From positions 1-61,509 of the forward strand of contig CAJUNM010000010.1 of NCBI GenBank assembly GCA_910587805.1: a DNA stretch of 61,509 nucleotides, written 5' to 3'. The notes beneath the pieces are model-generated. The model was not told the origin of the DNA, did no database searches, and saw nothing but the letters and a program-made list of their open reading frames with translations. The position numbers and the translations under genes were made by a program. Positions 28,299 through 37,324 of this stretch are shown one piece after another. This DNA comes from an uncultured Christensenellaceae bacterium. Lineage in GTDB: Bacteria > Bacillota > Clostridia > Christensenellales > Pumilibacteraceae. How positions within the stretch are numbered: position 1 is the stretch's first letter; every line of letters starts with the position of its first letter.

Positions 28299-29675
28299 AT
28301 GAAACACATCGATTTATGCGAAATAACGAGCGCGCTCGTAGGAAAGACGGTCACGGTCTGCGGCTGGGTGCGCACCTCGCGCGACAGTAAAAACGTAGCG
28401 TTTGCAGAGCTAAACGACGGAAGTCGGCTCGAGCACGTGCAGATAGTTTTCGATAAAGCCGATTTCAAAGCCGCGGATAAACTCGCCGCAATGCTCGCGC
28501 TCGGTTCGGCTATAACCGTTACCGGCACTGTGGAAAAGGGTTTGAAAGACGGCGCAGTGGAAATACGCGCGAAAAACGCGGAGCTTTTGGGCGGCAGCGA
28601 CACTTCATACCCGTTGCAGAAAAAGCGGCACACGATGGAGTTTTTGCGCACTATCCCGCACCTGCGCGTTCGTACAAACACATTCAACGCGGTATTTCGC
28701 GTGCGCAGCGAGCTGTCGTATGCGATACACGAGTATTTTCACAAGAACGGGTACTACTATGTGCATTCGCCCATCATCACGGGCAGCGACTGTGAGGGCG
28801 CGGGCGAAGTGTTCAAGGTGACGACGGTCGGTTTCGATCCGAGCGTCAAGAGCGAGGACGAGTACTACGCAAAAGATTTTTTCGGGCGTAGCGCGGGTCT
28901 TACCGTGTCAGGTCAGCTCGAGGGCGAAGTCATGGCGACTGCGCTCGGAAAGATATATACTTTCGGTCCTACGTTCAGAGCGGAAAACAGCAACACGCCG
29001 CGCCATGCCGCGGAGTTTTGGCAGATCGAACCGGAAGTCGCGTTCGCGGATATAAACGACATCATCGCAATCGCAACCGATATGATAAAGAGTATAATCG
29101 GGCATTTGCTCGAGCATTGCCAACCCGAGCTTGAGTTTTTCGACGCGCGGTTCGAGAACGGTCTGATCGCAAAATTACGGCACGTCGTTGATAGCGATTT
29201 TGCCCGCGTCGATTATTCCGACGCGATCGAGATACTAAAAAAATCGGATAAAACGTTCGTATATCCCGTGGAATGGGGGCTTGATCTTCAGACCGAGCAC
29301 GAGCGGTATCTCACCGACGAATATTTCAAAAAGCCCGTGTTCGTGGTCAATTATCCGCGCAAGATAAAGTCGTTCTATATGAAACAGAACCCCGACGGAA
29401 AGACCGTTGCCGCGACCGACCTGCTCGTGCCCGGCGTTGGCGAAATAATAGGCTGCAGCGAGCGCGAGAACGATTATGATAAACTGCTCGCCGAGATCAC
29501 TTCGCGCGGAATGAAATTGACCGATTACGCCAATTACCTCGATCTGCGCAAGTACGGCTCGGTGCCGCACAGCGGGTTCGGGCTTGGATTGGAGCGTATG
29601 CTCATGTACGTTACCGGCATGAGCAATATCCGCGACACCGTGGAGTTCCCGAGAACAAAAGACGAATTGAGATAA
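28299..29675 (+). CDS. asnS: asparaginyl-tRNA synthetase
   Basis: AsnRS charges tRNA-Asn with asparagine in a class II mechanism. The 458-residue product has the N-terminal OB-fold anticodon-binding domain (GKTVTVCGWVRTSRDSKNVAF), then class II motif 1 around 'HSPIITGSDCEGAGEVFKVT', motif 2 (FRAENSNTPRHAAEFWQIEPE, split here as FRAENSNT and HAAEFWQIEPE) and motif 3 GFGLGLERMLMYVTG. The EGAGE segment separates it from aspartyl enzymes. Length is normal. Promoter and ribosome site lie directly upstream and a dispersed repeat follows. Confidence 0.96.
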   Translation: MKHIDLCEITSALVGKTVTVCGWVRTSRDSKNVAFAELNDGSRLEHVQIVFDKADFKAADKLAAMLALGSAITVTGTVEKGLKDGAVEIRAKNAELLGGSDTSYPLQKKRHTMEFLRTIPHLRVRTNTFNAVFRVRSELSYAIHEYFHKNGYYYVHSPIITGSDCEGAGEVFKVTTVGFDPSVKSEDEYYAKDFFGRSAGLTVSGQLEGEVMATALGKIYTFGPTFRAENSNTPRHAAEFWQIEPEVAFADINDIIAIATDMIKSIIGHLLEHCQPELEFFDARFENGLIAKLRHVVDSDFARVDYSDAIEILKKSDKTFVYPVEWGLDLQTEHERYLTDEYFKKPVFVVNYPRKIKSFYMKQNPDGKTVAATDLLVPGVGEIIGCSERENDYDKLLAEITSRGMKLTDYANYLDLRKYGSVPHSGFGLGLERMLMYVTGMSNIRDTVEFPRTKDELR

Positions 29676-29693
29676 AAGTTTACAAAATAAAAG

Positions 29694-29767
29694 GTTGAGA
29701 TTCTTCGCGCAGGCTAATCCGAACGAGCGCGATAACGCGTTCTGCGTACCGAAGAATCTCGACTTTA
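29694..29767. repeat. dispersed intergenic repeat, copy 3 (complete palindrome)
   Basis: GAGATTCTTCG (29697-29707) and CGAAGAATCTC (29750-29760) form the two ends of a 64-base inverted repeat between asnS and the convergent SDR gene. As RNA it would fold into one long imperfect hairpin. Confidence 0.8.
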
Positions 29768-29776
29768 TTAAAAAGG

Positions 29777-30532
29777 TTACTTATTTGTTATTCCGAATAC
29801 GCGCTTTTCCGCAAATTGCTTAAGACATTGCGGCAGCAGCGAATAAATAAAAGTCGAAACTTTCGTTTTTGCGCCGACCGTGACTACGGGCGGCGTTTTA
29901 CGTTCTGCGGTTTTGATCAGTTCCTTGGCGATCTCGGGCGCGGTATAGCCGGTTTGCTCTATCCGAATCAATCTGTTTGCGGCGCGCTTCAGTTCTTGCG
30001 AGCCTTCGTAAATTTTGCGCTTGAACGAGAACTGTGTGCGCACTCCGCCTATGATCGCCGCCGTGCAGTCTATGTTTTTATTTTCGAGATCGAGCGCGCG
30101 GGCGAACATGCACAATCCCGCTTTGCTTGCCGAGTAGAACGAGTCGTATGCGATAGGCACGACCGCGCCGACCGACGACAGCAGTACTATCTTTCCGCCG
30201 TGTCGCATTTTTCCGAGCGCGAGTTTGCAGCAATCGACTGCGCCGACGAGGTTTACGTCGAATAGGTTTTTATAGTCGTTTCGCGCCGCGTCGGCTACGG
30301 GCGCGGCGAGCGACGTACCCGCGCAGTAGAACATAACGTCTATGTCGGGTATTTTATCGAACGCGCGTTTGAGCGCGGCATAGTCGGTAACGTCTGCGCA
30401 AAAGCTTATAACGCTCGCGGTGGGGCATGCCGTGCGCGAGATATTGTAAACCGTGTTGCCGTCGCATTGCTGACAGATCGCCAGCCCGATGCCGGACGAT
30501 CCGCCTATAATAAGTACGTTTTTATTTTGCAT
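29777..30532 (-). CDS. short-chain dehydrogenase/reductase (SDR)
   Basis: An NAD(P)-dependent oxidoreductase of the classical SDR family, 251 residues from the ATG at 30532. It has the cofactor motif GGSSGIG at residues ~8-14, an NN/CAG-type segment FYCAGTS, the catalytic Ser in LLSSVGAV and the catalytic Tyr/Lys in YSASKAG. The substrate is unknown; the C-terminal part (SFIYSLLPQCL) is hydrophobic and may touch the membrane. No Shine-Dalgarno sequence lies upstream of this ATG or of the in-frame GTG 12 codons earlier, so the start is uncertain and the message could be leaderless. Confidence 0.85.
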   Translation of the reverse strand: MQNKNVLIIGGSSGIGLAICQQCDGNTVYNISRTACPTASVISFCADVTDYAALKRAFDKIPDIDVMFYCAGTSLAAPVADAARNDYKNLFDVNLVGAVDCCKLALGKMRHGGKIVLLSSVGAVVPIAYDSFYSASKAGLCMFARALDLENKNIDCTAAIIGGVRTQFSFKRKIYEGSQELKRAANRLIRIEQTGYTAPEIAKELIKTAERKTPPVVTVGAKTKVSTFIYSLLPQCLKQFAEKRVFGITNK

Positions 30533-30608
30533 ATATATAGTATGCACGGTTTTTCGCAATGCTTGCACGGCAAACGGTTAGTATCGAGGCATAAAGCGCG
30601 TTAAATCG

Positions 30609-30637
30609 TTGATTTTATCGTGCGTAAGTGGTATACT
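30609..30637 (+). promoter_or_regulatory. promoter for the GH13 gene
   Basis: TTGATT (30609-30614), a 17-base spacer and TATACT (30632-30637). The leader of about 70 bases contains a GC-rich hairpin (GGTCTCG with CGAGACC, about 30653-30690). Confidence 0.65.
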
Positions 30638-30717
30638 GTAATAAATAGGCGCGGTCTCGATCGAGCGGCGTAAGCGCGGCGAGACCGAGACCGAATAATA
30701 AATCGAAAGGAGCTGAT

Positions 30718-32223
30718 ATGTCGAATACTTGGTTGAAATCGGCGGTGTTTTACGAGATATATCCCAACTCGTTCATGGACGGCAACGGCGACGGTTACGG
30801 GGATTTTGTCGGAATGACCGCAAAGCTCGATTATATCAAGACGTTGGGCGCGAACGCGGTATGGCTGAATCCGCATTACGATTCGCCGTTCATGGACGGC
30901 GGTTACGACGTGCGCGATTTTTTCAAAACGTCCGCGCGGTTCGGCTTCGAAGCCGACTTCGATACGTTTGTTAAAACGGCGCATGCCAAGGGCATAAAAG
31001 TCGTGCTCGACCTTGTTTCGGGTCACGCGTCGGAGCAGAACGCGGATTTTTTGAAGAGCGCGGAGCCTGTGCGTAACGATATGTACGACCGATTCATTTG
31101 GATGAACGACGTTTGGGCGAAGCCGCAAGGGTTCAGAACGGTTTGCGGCAGGTATGACCGCAGAGGCAGTTATGTGGTCAATTATTTTTCCACACAGCCC
31201 GCGCTCAACTACGGCTTTAACCGTATCGACGATCCGTCGTGGCAAATGCCGTACAATTCCGATGCGGCGATAGCTACGCGCGAGTGGCTCAAGAGCGTCA
31301 TGCGGTTTTGGCTCGACCGCGGTTGCGACGGATTTCGCGTCGATATGGCGGACTCGCTCGTTAAAAACGACGACGACAAATCGGCGACGAGCGAACTGTG
31401 GCGCGAGATACGCGACATGATGGAAACCGAATATCCCGATACGGTGCTTATATCCGAGTGGTCAAGCCCGCAAGCGTTAAAGGCGGGATTCGATGCGGAT
31501 TTTATGCTCGATCATGCGGGCAATCCGTATAATATTTTGCTGCGCGCGGAAAACGCGTATTTTTCGGGCGGCGACGCCAAAGTTTTCGCGGACGGGTTCG
31601 ACGCATGGTATTCCGAAACGAAAGACGCGGGGCTTATCGGCTTGAGCAGCGGCAATCACGATACGCCGCGCCTCGCGCCGCACTATTCGGCGGAACAGTT
31701 GAAACTGATTTACGCCACGATGTTTTCTTTGCCGTGCGTGCCGTTCATATATTACGGCGACGAGATAGGCATGAAATATATAAAAGATTTGCCGTCGGTC
31801 GAGTGCGGATTTTCGCGCACAGGTTCGCGCACGCCTATGCAGTGGGATATGAGCGAGAACGCGGGCTTTTCGACCGCGGCGCGCACGTTCTTGCCGACCG
31901 AGCGGGACAAGCAGGTAAACGTGGCGGCTCAGCTCAAAGACAAAAAATCATTGCTCAATTTCGTTAAAGAACTGCTTGCGTTCCGCAAGAGCAGACCGGA
32001 GTTTATAAGCAAAGAGTTTTGCGTGGAATATGCGGAAGGCGCGGCGCTGTGCTTTTCGCGCGGGAGCTTGCTCGTCGCGGTCAATCCGACCAAGACAAAG
32101 CAGTCCGCAAAGCTCGCCGTGCAGCCCAAAGCGAAAGTATTATTTTCGGCGGGCAAAGGCGCAAAAGTCAAAAAGGACGGCGTGGAGATAGCGCCCATGT
32201 CGTTTGCGGTCATAGAAAATTAA
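30718..32223 (+). CDS. GH13 alpha-amylase-family glycosidase
   Basis: A 501-residue cytoplasmic enzyme (no signal peptide) acting on alpha-glucosides or short malto/isomalto-oligosaccharides. The GH13 regions appear in order: an N-terminal YEIYPNSFMDGNGDGYGDF with the calcium-type DxNGDGxGD loop and VVLDLVSGHAS. Then come GFRVDMADS with the nucleophile Asp, VLISEWSS with the acid/base Glu and SSGNHDTPR with the transition-state Asp. The general layout is that of oligo-1,6-glucosidase/trehalose-6-phosphate hydrolase-like subfamilies; linkage specificity cannot be called. It starts after AAGGAG with its own promoter. Confidence 0.9.
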   Translation: MSNTWLKSAVFYEIYPNSFMDGNGDGYGDFVGMTAKLDYIKTLGANAVWLNPHYDSPFMDGGYDVRDFFKTSARFGFEADFDTFVKTAHAKGIKVVLDLVSGHASEQNADFLKSAEPVRNDMYDRFIWMNDVWAKPQGFRTVCGRYDRRGSYVVNYFSTQPALNYGFNRIDDPSWQMPYNSDAAIATREWLKSVMRFWLDRGCDGFRVDMADSLVKNDDDKSATSELWREIRDMMETEYPDTVLISEWSSPQALKAGFDADFMLDHAGNPYNILLRAENAYFSGGDAKVFADGFDAWYSETKDAGLIGLSSGNHDTPRLAPHYSAEQLKLIYATMFSLPCVPFIYYGDEIGMKYIKDLPSVECGFSRTGSRTPMQWDMSENAGFSTAARTFLPTERDKQVNVAAQLKDKKSLLNFVKELLAFRKSRPEFISKEFCVEYAEGAALCFSRGSLLVAVNPTKTKQSAKLAVQPKAKVLFSAGKGAKVKKDGVEIAPMSFAVIEN

Positions 32224-32309
32224 GAATTTAGAATTAAGAATTTCAACCTTATATGCTACTACGGTAGCATAAGAAGAGTTTTGTCAAATAAAGGAGAACG
32301 ATAAATATC

Positions 32310-34001
32310 ATGACGAAAAAAGTAAGTCAATTCGAGTACAAGCGCGCGGATATTTCCGCGGCGGCAGCGGCGATTAAAGCGGCTGTCGAAAAAGTAAAAA
32401 GCGCAAAAAGCGGCGCGGAGCTTAAAGCGATACGCGACGGTATACAAAAGCTGTTCGCGGACGTTTCCACTGCGTACTGCATATCCGAGATACGTTACAC
32501 GCTCAACGTGAAGGACGAGTTCTATCTCGCCGAGAAGGATTACTACGACGAGAATATGCCGAACGTTTCCGCGGCGGGCGTCGAGTTCAATAAGGCGCTT
32601 TTGTCCTCGCCGTATATAGACGAGCTTAAAACACTGATCAATCCGCTTATCATAGACAAAGCGCGCGACGGCGTGCGCGTCATGGACGAGCGCATAATAC
32701 CCGAGCGCGTCGAGGAGAACAAGCTCGTCACCGAATACGACAATCTCATGGCGAGCCTCACTTTCGAGTGGCGCGGCGAGCGGCTCACGCTCGCGCAAAT
32801 GCAAAAGTACACCAAAGACCCCGATAGGTCTGTGCGAAAAGCGGCGTTTACCGTGATAGGCAAAACCCTCGAGTCGGTATCCGATAAGCTCGATACGTAC
32901 ATGGATAAGCTCGTTGCGGTGCGTACGCGTATGGCGCAAAAAATGGGCTTTGCCGACTATTCGCAAATGGGCGACATGGCGATCGGGCATTTCGGCTACG
33001 GGCGCAAAGAGATAGCGGTATTCCGCGAATCGGTGCTGCGCGAGGTAGTGCCCATGATAACGCGGCTCAAAGGCAGGCTTTGCGAAAAACTCGGCATAGA
33101 TAAAGTGCATATATACGACAACGATAATTACATCGTGGGCGGAAATATCGATCCCGAAGGCACGAGCGAACAGCTTTTCGCAGCGGCGCAAAGCATGTAC
33201 GACGACATGAAACCCGAGCTGGGCGCGTTCTTTAAGCAGATGTGCGATGCGGAAGCTATAGATTACCGCGCGCGTGAAAATAAGCTGGGCGGCGGTTATG
33301 CCGAGATAATACAAAACTACGGTCAGCCTTTTATATTCGCAAACTTCAACGGCACTATGGACGACGTGGGCGTACTCACGCACGAGTTCGGGCATGCGTA
33401 TGCGTTTAAGCGCGCGTACGATAACGACATAGACCTCGATCTCGGCGTAGGCGGTATGGAGACCGCCGAGACTCACTCGATGGGCATGGAAGCGCTTTGC
33501 AACAAGTACAACGGCAAGCTGTACGGCGGCAGAGAAAAAGAAGCGACATATCAGCAGATATTCGACGCCGTCAATTTTTTGCCGTACGGCGTGATAGTCG
33601 ATTATTTCCAAGAGCTGATTTATAAAAACTACGGCATGACGCCTGCCGAGCGCAAGGCGCTTTGGATAAAGCTCGAGAGCGAGTTCCGTCCGTACGTGGA
33701 CATGAGCGACGTTCCGTATATAAATATCGGCGGCAGATGGCAGTATCAAAAACACATATACGAAGTGCCGTTCTATTATATCGATTACTGCCTGTCAACG
33801 TGTCTCGCGTTGCAGTTCGGCGAGCTTGCGGCGGTCGATTACGCCGACGCGCTCAACCGCTATCTCGGCTTGGTCGAGGCGGGCGGCACCAAGACTATAG
33901 ACGTGCTCGCGCAAGAAGCGGGGCTTAAAAGTCCGTTCGACGGCAGCGCGCTCAAAGAACTTTGCGCGGCGGTGGAGAAACATATCGAGGACTTGCAATG
34001 A
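32310..34001 (+). CDS. M3-family oligoendopeptidase
   Basis: A 563-residue zinc peptidase of the M3B (PepF-like) group that degrades short peptides in the cytoplasm. The active site is THEFGHAYAF (first zinc His at residue ~358), followed about 25 residues later by ETAETHSMGMEAL carrying the glutamate ligand. The C-terminal YINIGGRWQYQKHIYEVPFY region fits the family. AAGGAG lies 13 bases before the ATG. The stop overlaps the ATG of the next small gene (ATGA, 33998-34001), so the two are coupled. Confidence 0.92.
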   Translation: MTKKVSQFEYKRADISAAAAAIKAAVEKVKSAKSGAELKAIRDGIQKLFADVSTAYCISEIRYTLNVKDEFYLAEKDYYDENMPNVSAAGVEFNKALLSSPYIDELKTLINPLIIDKARDGVRVMDERIIPERVEENKLVTEYDNLMASLTFEWRGERLTLAQMQKYTKDPDRSVRKAAFTVIGKTLESVSDKLDTYMDKLVAVRTRMAQKMGFADYSQMGDMAIGHFGYGRKEIAVFRESVLREVVPMITRLKGRLCEKLGIDKVHIYDNDNYIVGGNIDPEGTSEQLFAAAQSMYDDMKPELGAFFKQMCDAEAIDYRARENKLGGGYAEIIQNYGQPFIFANFNGTMDDVGVLTHEFGHAYAFKRAYDNDIDLDLGVGGMETAETHSMGMEALCNKYNGKLYGGREKEATYQQIFDAVNFLPYGVIVDYFQELIYKNYGMTPAERKALWIKLESEFRPYVDMSDVPYINIGGRWQYQKHIYEVPFYYIDYCLSTCLALQFGELAAVDYADALNRYLGLVEAGGTKTIDVLAQEAGLKSPFDGSALKELCAAVEKHIEDLQ

Positions 34002-34215
34002 ACTATGTAACCGTCGTATGTCCGCATTGCGATACGGAATTCGTCGCAGAGCGCGGCGGTAAATATTTATGTCCGCTTTTGAAAATACAGACGGTTGGGT
34101 ATATGGCGATCCCGATTCAGACGACGAAGTCGAAGGGGAAATGCTGTCCGACGCATGGATCGCCGCGGATATATTAAAAAGCGGGAAAAAATTAGTGAAA
34201 AAGGTGAAAAGGTAA
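33998..34215 (+). pseudogene. small zinc-ribbon protein gene with a one-base frameshift
   Basis: The gene starts in an ATGA overlap with the M3 peptidase and reads MNYVTVVCPHCDTEFVAERG, a zinc-ribbon start. After GKYLCPL at the T4 run 34077-34080, the same frame gives an unlikely basic tail. In the -1 frame, sequence clearly continues as FENTDGWVYGDPDSDDEVEG and on to SGKKLVKKVKR with a stop at 34213-34215, just before mazG. One extra T would give a single protein of about 73 residues. The acidic-then-basic composition and tight spacing on both sides argue that the two halves are one gene. Function is unknown. Confidence 0.6.
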
Positions 34216-34222
34216 AGCCGAT

Positions 34223-35089
34223 ATGAACGAAAAAAACGTGATAAAAGTTACGGGCGAAACATTTTTGTCGATCCCATTGGTCGATACTTCGCTTGCGTTG
34301 GAGATCGCTGAAATAAACGCGAAAGAAAGTTGCGCCGTTAAAACCAAACTCGTTAAGCTGTACGGCGCGGACGTTGAGATCATTGCGGACGGTAAAGAAA
34401 AGCGCGTTTGCGATCTCGCCGATGAAAAAAACGTCTGTGTTTCGGCGCAACGCGATTTCAAAAAGGCGCGGTACAACGCGCTCGACGCGATGCGCGTTAT
34501 TGAACGTTTGACGCACGATGACGGCTGTCCTTGGGATAGGGCGCAAACTCACGAATCCATTCGCGTCAACATGATCGAGGAAGCATACGAGGCGGTCGAC
34601 GCAATAGACAAGCGCGACGTCGAGAATATGCGCGAGGAGTTCGGCGACGTGTTTTTGCAGTCGCTCTTACAGTCGGACATAGCGCGCCGTGCGGGCGAGT
34701 TCGATTTTTGCGACGTTTGCGACGAGCTGTGCAAAAAGCTTATCGGCAGACATACTTTTATATTCGGCGATGACGACGCCGGCAACGCAGACGAAGCGTT
34801 GGCGCTTTGGGAAAAAGCAAAGGCGACCGAAAAGCATTACGACACCGTAAAGTCGCAATTGCAAAAACTGCCCGACGAGTTCCCGTCGCTGTTGCGATGT
34901 CAAAAGGCGTATAAAAAAATCAAAAAATCGGGTGCGCGCGTCGATCCGTACGCGGACTTGCAAACCGCGCTCGAAAACAAAAACCACGCCGCGGCGATAG
35001 TCGCTTTGTGCTCGATCATGGCGGATGAGGGCGTGGACGCGGAAGTCGCGCTCAACGCCGAGGTGCGCGGAATAATAGAAAATCTATGA
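34223..35089 (+). CDS. mazG: MazG-type nucleoside triphosphate pyrophosphohydrolase
   Basis: MazG hydrolyses (d)NTPs to monophosphates and pyrophosphate, cleaning the nucleotide pool. In this 288-residue protein the MazG fold covers about residues 85-190 with GCPWDRAQTHESIRVNMIEE (the EExxE part of the metal site) and then EEFGDVFLQSLLQSDIA with the second acidic motif. Some 85 residues precede it (beta-rich, not recognised), so it differs from the two-domain 260-residue E. coli type. The stop overlaps the start of the dus gene (ATGA, 35086-35089). Confidence 0.88.
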   Translation: MNEKNVIKVTGETFLSIPLVDTSLALEIAEINAKESCAVKTKLVKLYGADVEIIADGKEKRVCDLADEKNVCVSAQRDFKKARYNALDAMRVIERLTHDDGCPWDRAQTHESIRVNMIEEAYEAVDAIDKRDVENMREEFGDVFLQSLLQSDIARRAGEFDFCDVCDELCKKLIGRHTFIFGDDDAGNADEALALWEKAKATEKHYDTVKSQLQKLPDEFPSLLRCQKAYKKIKKSGARVDPYADLQTALENKNHAAAIVALCSIMADEGVDAEVALNAEVRGIIENL

Positions 35090-35988
35090 CGCTTAAAATA
35101 GGCAAGTTCGAGGTTGGCGGCAGACTGCTCGCGCCGCTCGCGGGCTATACGGATATTGCGTTCCGCGAACTGTGCAAAGGTTACGGCGCGGGGCTTACCG
35201 TGACCGAAATGGTGTCTGTGCGCGGACTGGTCCGCGACAATGCGAACACCGAAATACTGACGCGCATTTCCGAACGCGAAAGTCCGTCGTGCGTGCAGCT
35301 TTTCGGAAACGATCCCGACGAGTTCGCGCGCGCCGCGGAAATGCTCGACTGCGATATGATCGATATAAACATGGGCTGCCCGATGCCTAAGATAGTGAAA
35401 AACGGCGACGGTTCGGCATTGCTGAAAACGCCCGAGCTTGCGGGAAAGATAGTCGCGGCGATAAGAAACGCTGTCGATAAGCCTGTTACGGTAAAGACGC
35501 GTATAGGGTTTGCGGACGGCGAACGGTCGGCAGGCGCGCTCATACAAAGCGTAGCCGAGGCGGGCGCGGCGGCGGTCACCGTGCACGGCAGAACTGCGGC
35601 GCAGCGTTACGGCGGCAGCTCGGACGTAGACGCGGTAAAAACGCTCGCAAAAACGTCGCGCGTGCCTATAATTTATAACGGCGACGTTACTCGGGATAAT
35701 ATCACGGAGCTTGAAAATGTGTTCGGCGCGGTCGCTATAGGCAGAGGCGCGCTCGCATGCCCCGGGATATTTTCGGACGTGCGCGTCGACCCGTTGAATA
35801 TAGCGCGCGAGCATTTGCGATTGTTGAGCAAGTATTTCGACGAACGGTACACAGTCAATGCGTCGCGCAAGTTTTTTGTGCATTACTTCAAAGGCGTTGT
35901 CGGCGGCAGGACCGTACGCGAGGGCGTAAACCGTGCGCAAACCGTAAAAGAAGTGCACGACGTTCTTGACAAATTCGCGAGGATGTAG
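35086..35988 (+). CDS. tRNA-dihydrouridine synthase (Dus family)
   Basis: FMN-dependent enzyme that reduces specific uridines in tRNA to dihydrouridine. The 300-residue TIM barrel has LAPLAGYTDIAFRELC at the N-terminus, the catalytic-Cys segment INMGCPMPKIVKNGDGSALL, VKTRIGF, TVHGRTAAQRY and the phosphate-binding 'AVAIGRGALACPGIF'. The motifs fit DusB-like enzymes of Bacillota. It is translationally coupled to mazG and its 3' end contains the promoter of the next gene. Confidence 0.93.
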   Translation: MTLKIGKFEVGGRLLAPLAGYTDIAFRELCKGYGAGLTVTEMVSVRGLVRDNANTEILTRISERESPSCVQLFGNDPDEFARAAEMLDCDMIDINMGCPMPKIVKNGDGSALLKTPELAGKIVAAIRNAVDKPVTVKTRIGFADGERSAGALIQSVAEAGAAAVTVHGRTAAQRYGGSSDVDAVKTLAKTSRVPIIYNGDVTRDNITELENVFGAVAIGRGALACPGIFSDVRVDPLNIAREHLRLLSKYFDERYTVNASRKFFVHYFKGVVGGRTVREGVNRAQTVKEVHDVLDKFARM

Positions 35989-35994
35989 TATAAT
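35966..35994 (+). promoter_or_regulatory. consensus promoter for the cyclophilin gene, inside the dus 3' end
   Basis: Perfect TTGACA (35966-35971), 17-base spacer, perfect TATAAT (35989-35994). The -35 lies in the last codons of dus; the predicted start is about 24 bases before the next ATG. Confidence 0.85.
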
Positions 35995-36024
35995 TATAAT
36001 ATACGAGATTCATAGGAGAAAAAC

Positions 36025-36540
36025 ATGAACAATACGGTAAAAGCGAAAATCGAATTTATGTCGGGCGACGTGATCAATCTGGAACTGTATCCCGACGAAG
36101 CGCCAATAACGGTCGCAAACTTCGTAAAACTGTGCAATGCGGGGTTTTACGACGGACTGTGTTTCCACCGCGTGATCGACGGGTTCATGATCCAAGGCGG
36201 CGGGTTCGTGTACGATCCGCGCAAGGGCTTGATACAAAAGAACGCCGAAACCATAAAGGGCGAGTTTGCGAGCAACGGCGTAAACAACACGGTCTCGCAC
36301 AAGCTCGGCGTTATATCCATGGCGCGTACGCCCGATAAAAACAGCGCGTCGTCGCAGTTCTTTATCTGCGTGGCGGACGTGCCGTATTTGGACAGAGACT
36401 ACGCCGCATTCGGCAAGTGCGCCGACGAGGCGAGTATCAAAACCGCTGTCAAACTCGGCAAAGCAAAGACGGGCAGATGGCAGCATTTCTCGGACGTTCC
36501 GTTCGATCCGATAGTGATCAAAACGATAACCGTGAGTTAA
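36025..36540 (+). CDS. cyclophilin-type peptidyl-prolyl cis-trans isomerase
   Basis: A 171-residue cytoplasmic prolyl isomerase. The cyclophilin core is clear: PITVANFVKLCNAGFYDGLC, FHRVIDGFMIQGGG with the catalytic Arg, and ISMARTPDKNSASSQFFICV. A small insertion around NAETIKGEFASNGVNN is typical of the short bacterial forms. AGGAG lies 9 bases before the ATG; it has its own promoter and a terminator 57 bases downstream. Confidence 0.95.
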   Translation: MNNTVKAKIEFMSGDVINLELYPDEAPITVANFVKLCNAGFYDGLCFHRVIDGFMIQGGGFVYDPRKGLIQKNAETIKGEFASNGVNNTVSHKLGVISMARTPDKNSASSQFFICVADVPYLDRDYAAFGKCADEASIKTAVKLGKAKTGRWQHFSDVPFDPIVIKTITVS

Positions 36541-36596
36541 GAATTCGGAATTAAGAATTAAGAATCAGATGGATCACATCTTTACTGTTCTTTATG

Positions 36597-36630
36597 GAGT
36601 AAACGTAATATATTGCGTTTACTCTTTTTT
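36597..36630 (+). terminator. terminator after the cyclophilin gene
   Basis: GAGTAAACG (36597-36605) pairs with CGTTTACTC (36616-36624), followed by six T. Confidence 0.85.
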
Positions 36631-36890
36631 ATAAAGTTGAGATTCCTCGTTTCACTCGGAATGACAAAAAACAATCGGTTCTGGTATTGTTGCTTGCGCG
36701 GTAAACGAGAACCCAAGCCTTCCCCGTTTACGGGGAAGGTGGTTGAGCGACAGCGAAACCGGATGAGGTAATGCGATTGTTACTTGAATATATCGATAAA
36801 TATGTATTATAGAATAGCCCGTTTTTCTTGTCCTACGTAGCAGCCGCAGGGACTGAACGAGCGCATAGCGCGAAGTGAAGAATCTCAACT
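36631..36890. repeat. cluster of dispersed repeats, copy 4
   Basis: AAAGTTGAGATTCCTCG...CGGAATGACAAA (36635-36668) is one unit of the GAGATTCTTCG family. Around 36718-36770 lies a second type: the hairpin CTTCCCCGTTTACGGGGAAG with a GAGCGACAGCGAAACCGG tail. Near 36838-36888 the first type returns in the opposite orientation (GAAGTGAAGAATCTCAACTT). No gene was found. Confidence 0.75.
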
Positions 36891-36998
36891 TTATTTTTTC
36901 GATTTGCTGCCGGATGCATACTTTTCAAATTCTGCGTCCGAGATGTCGTTAAATCCCAAAAGCTCGTTCGGACTTTTTTTCAATATTTTTAGAAATAC
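36891..36998 (-). pseudogene. remnant of a third XRE regulator copy (C-terminal tail only)
   Basis: On the minus strand about 35 codons read VFLKILKKSPNELLGFNDIS and then DAEFEKYASGSKSKK to a stop at 36891. This matches the tail of the two XRE regulators just downstream (DEDPNELLGFNDIP). An in-frame stop lies immediately before the conserved part and no helix-turn-helix precedes it, so this is a decayed duplicate. Confidence 0.7.
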
Positions 36999-37028
36999 TC
37001 AATAAACGTGTGATTTTTGGGAGAGTCA

Positions 37029-37304
37029 CTACTTTATGCGTTTTGCAATATTTCCGTAATTGTTGTAGCATTCGGCGGGTATATCGTTAAAGCCCAATAA
37101 TTCATTCGGGTCTTCGTCTAAAATATTGCAAACCAAAAGAACGTCGTCAAGGCTCGGCTCTCGGTTCCCGTTGACCCAACGGCTGATACATTGTTGCGAA
37201 GTTCCGAGTATTTCGGCAAGCTGTTTTTGCGACCATTCTTTAACCGTTAATATATAAGCTAACTTTTCGCCGAACTTATTTAGCTTTGCTGTTGATTGTT
37301 TCAT
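37029..37304 (-). CDS. XRE-family HTH regulator, copy A
   Basis: A 91-residue DNA-binding protein with the helix-turn-helix WSQKQLAEILGTSQQCISRW (about residues 22-41), followed by VNGNREPSLDDVLLVC and the tail DEDPNELLGFNDIP. The start is the ATG at 37304 with AAGGTG upstream, matching the start of its paralogue. It is about two-thirds identical to copy B. Three 29-bp operator-like units lie directly upstream (37325-37411), suggesting autoregulation. Confidence 0.88.
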   Translation of the reverse strand: MKQSTAKLNKFGEKLAYILTVKEWSQKQLAEILGTSQQCISRWVNGNREPSLDDVLLVCNILDEDPNELLGFNDIPAECYNNYGNIAKRIK

Positions 37305-37324
37305 AATGCACCTTGTAAAAATTT

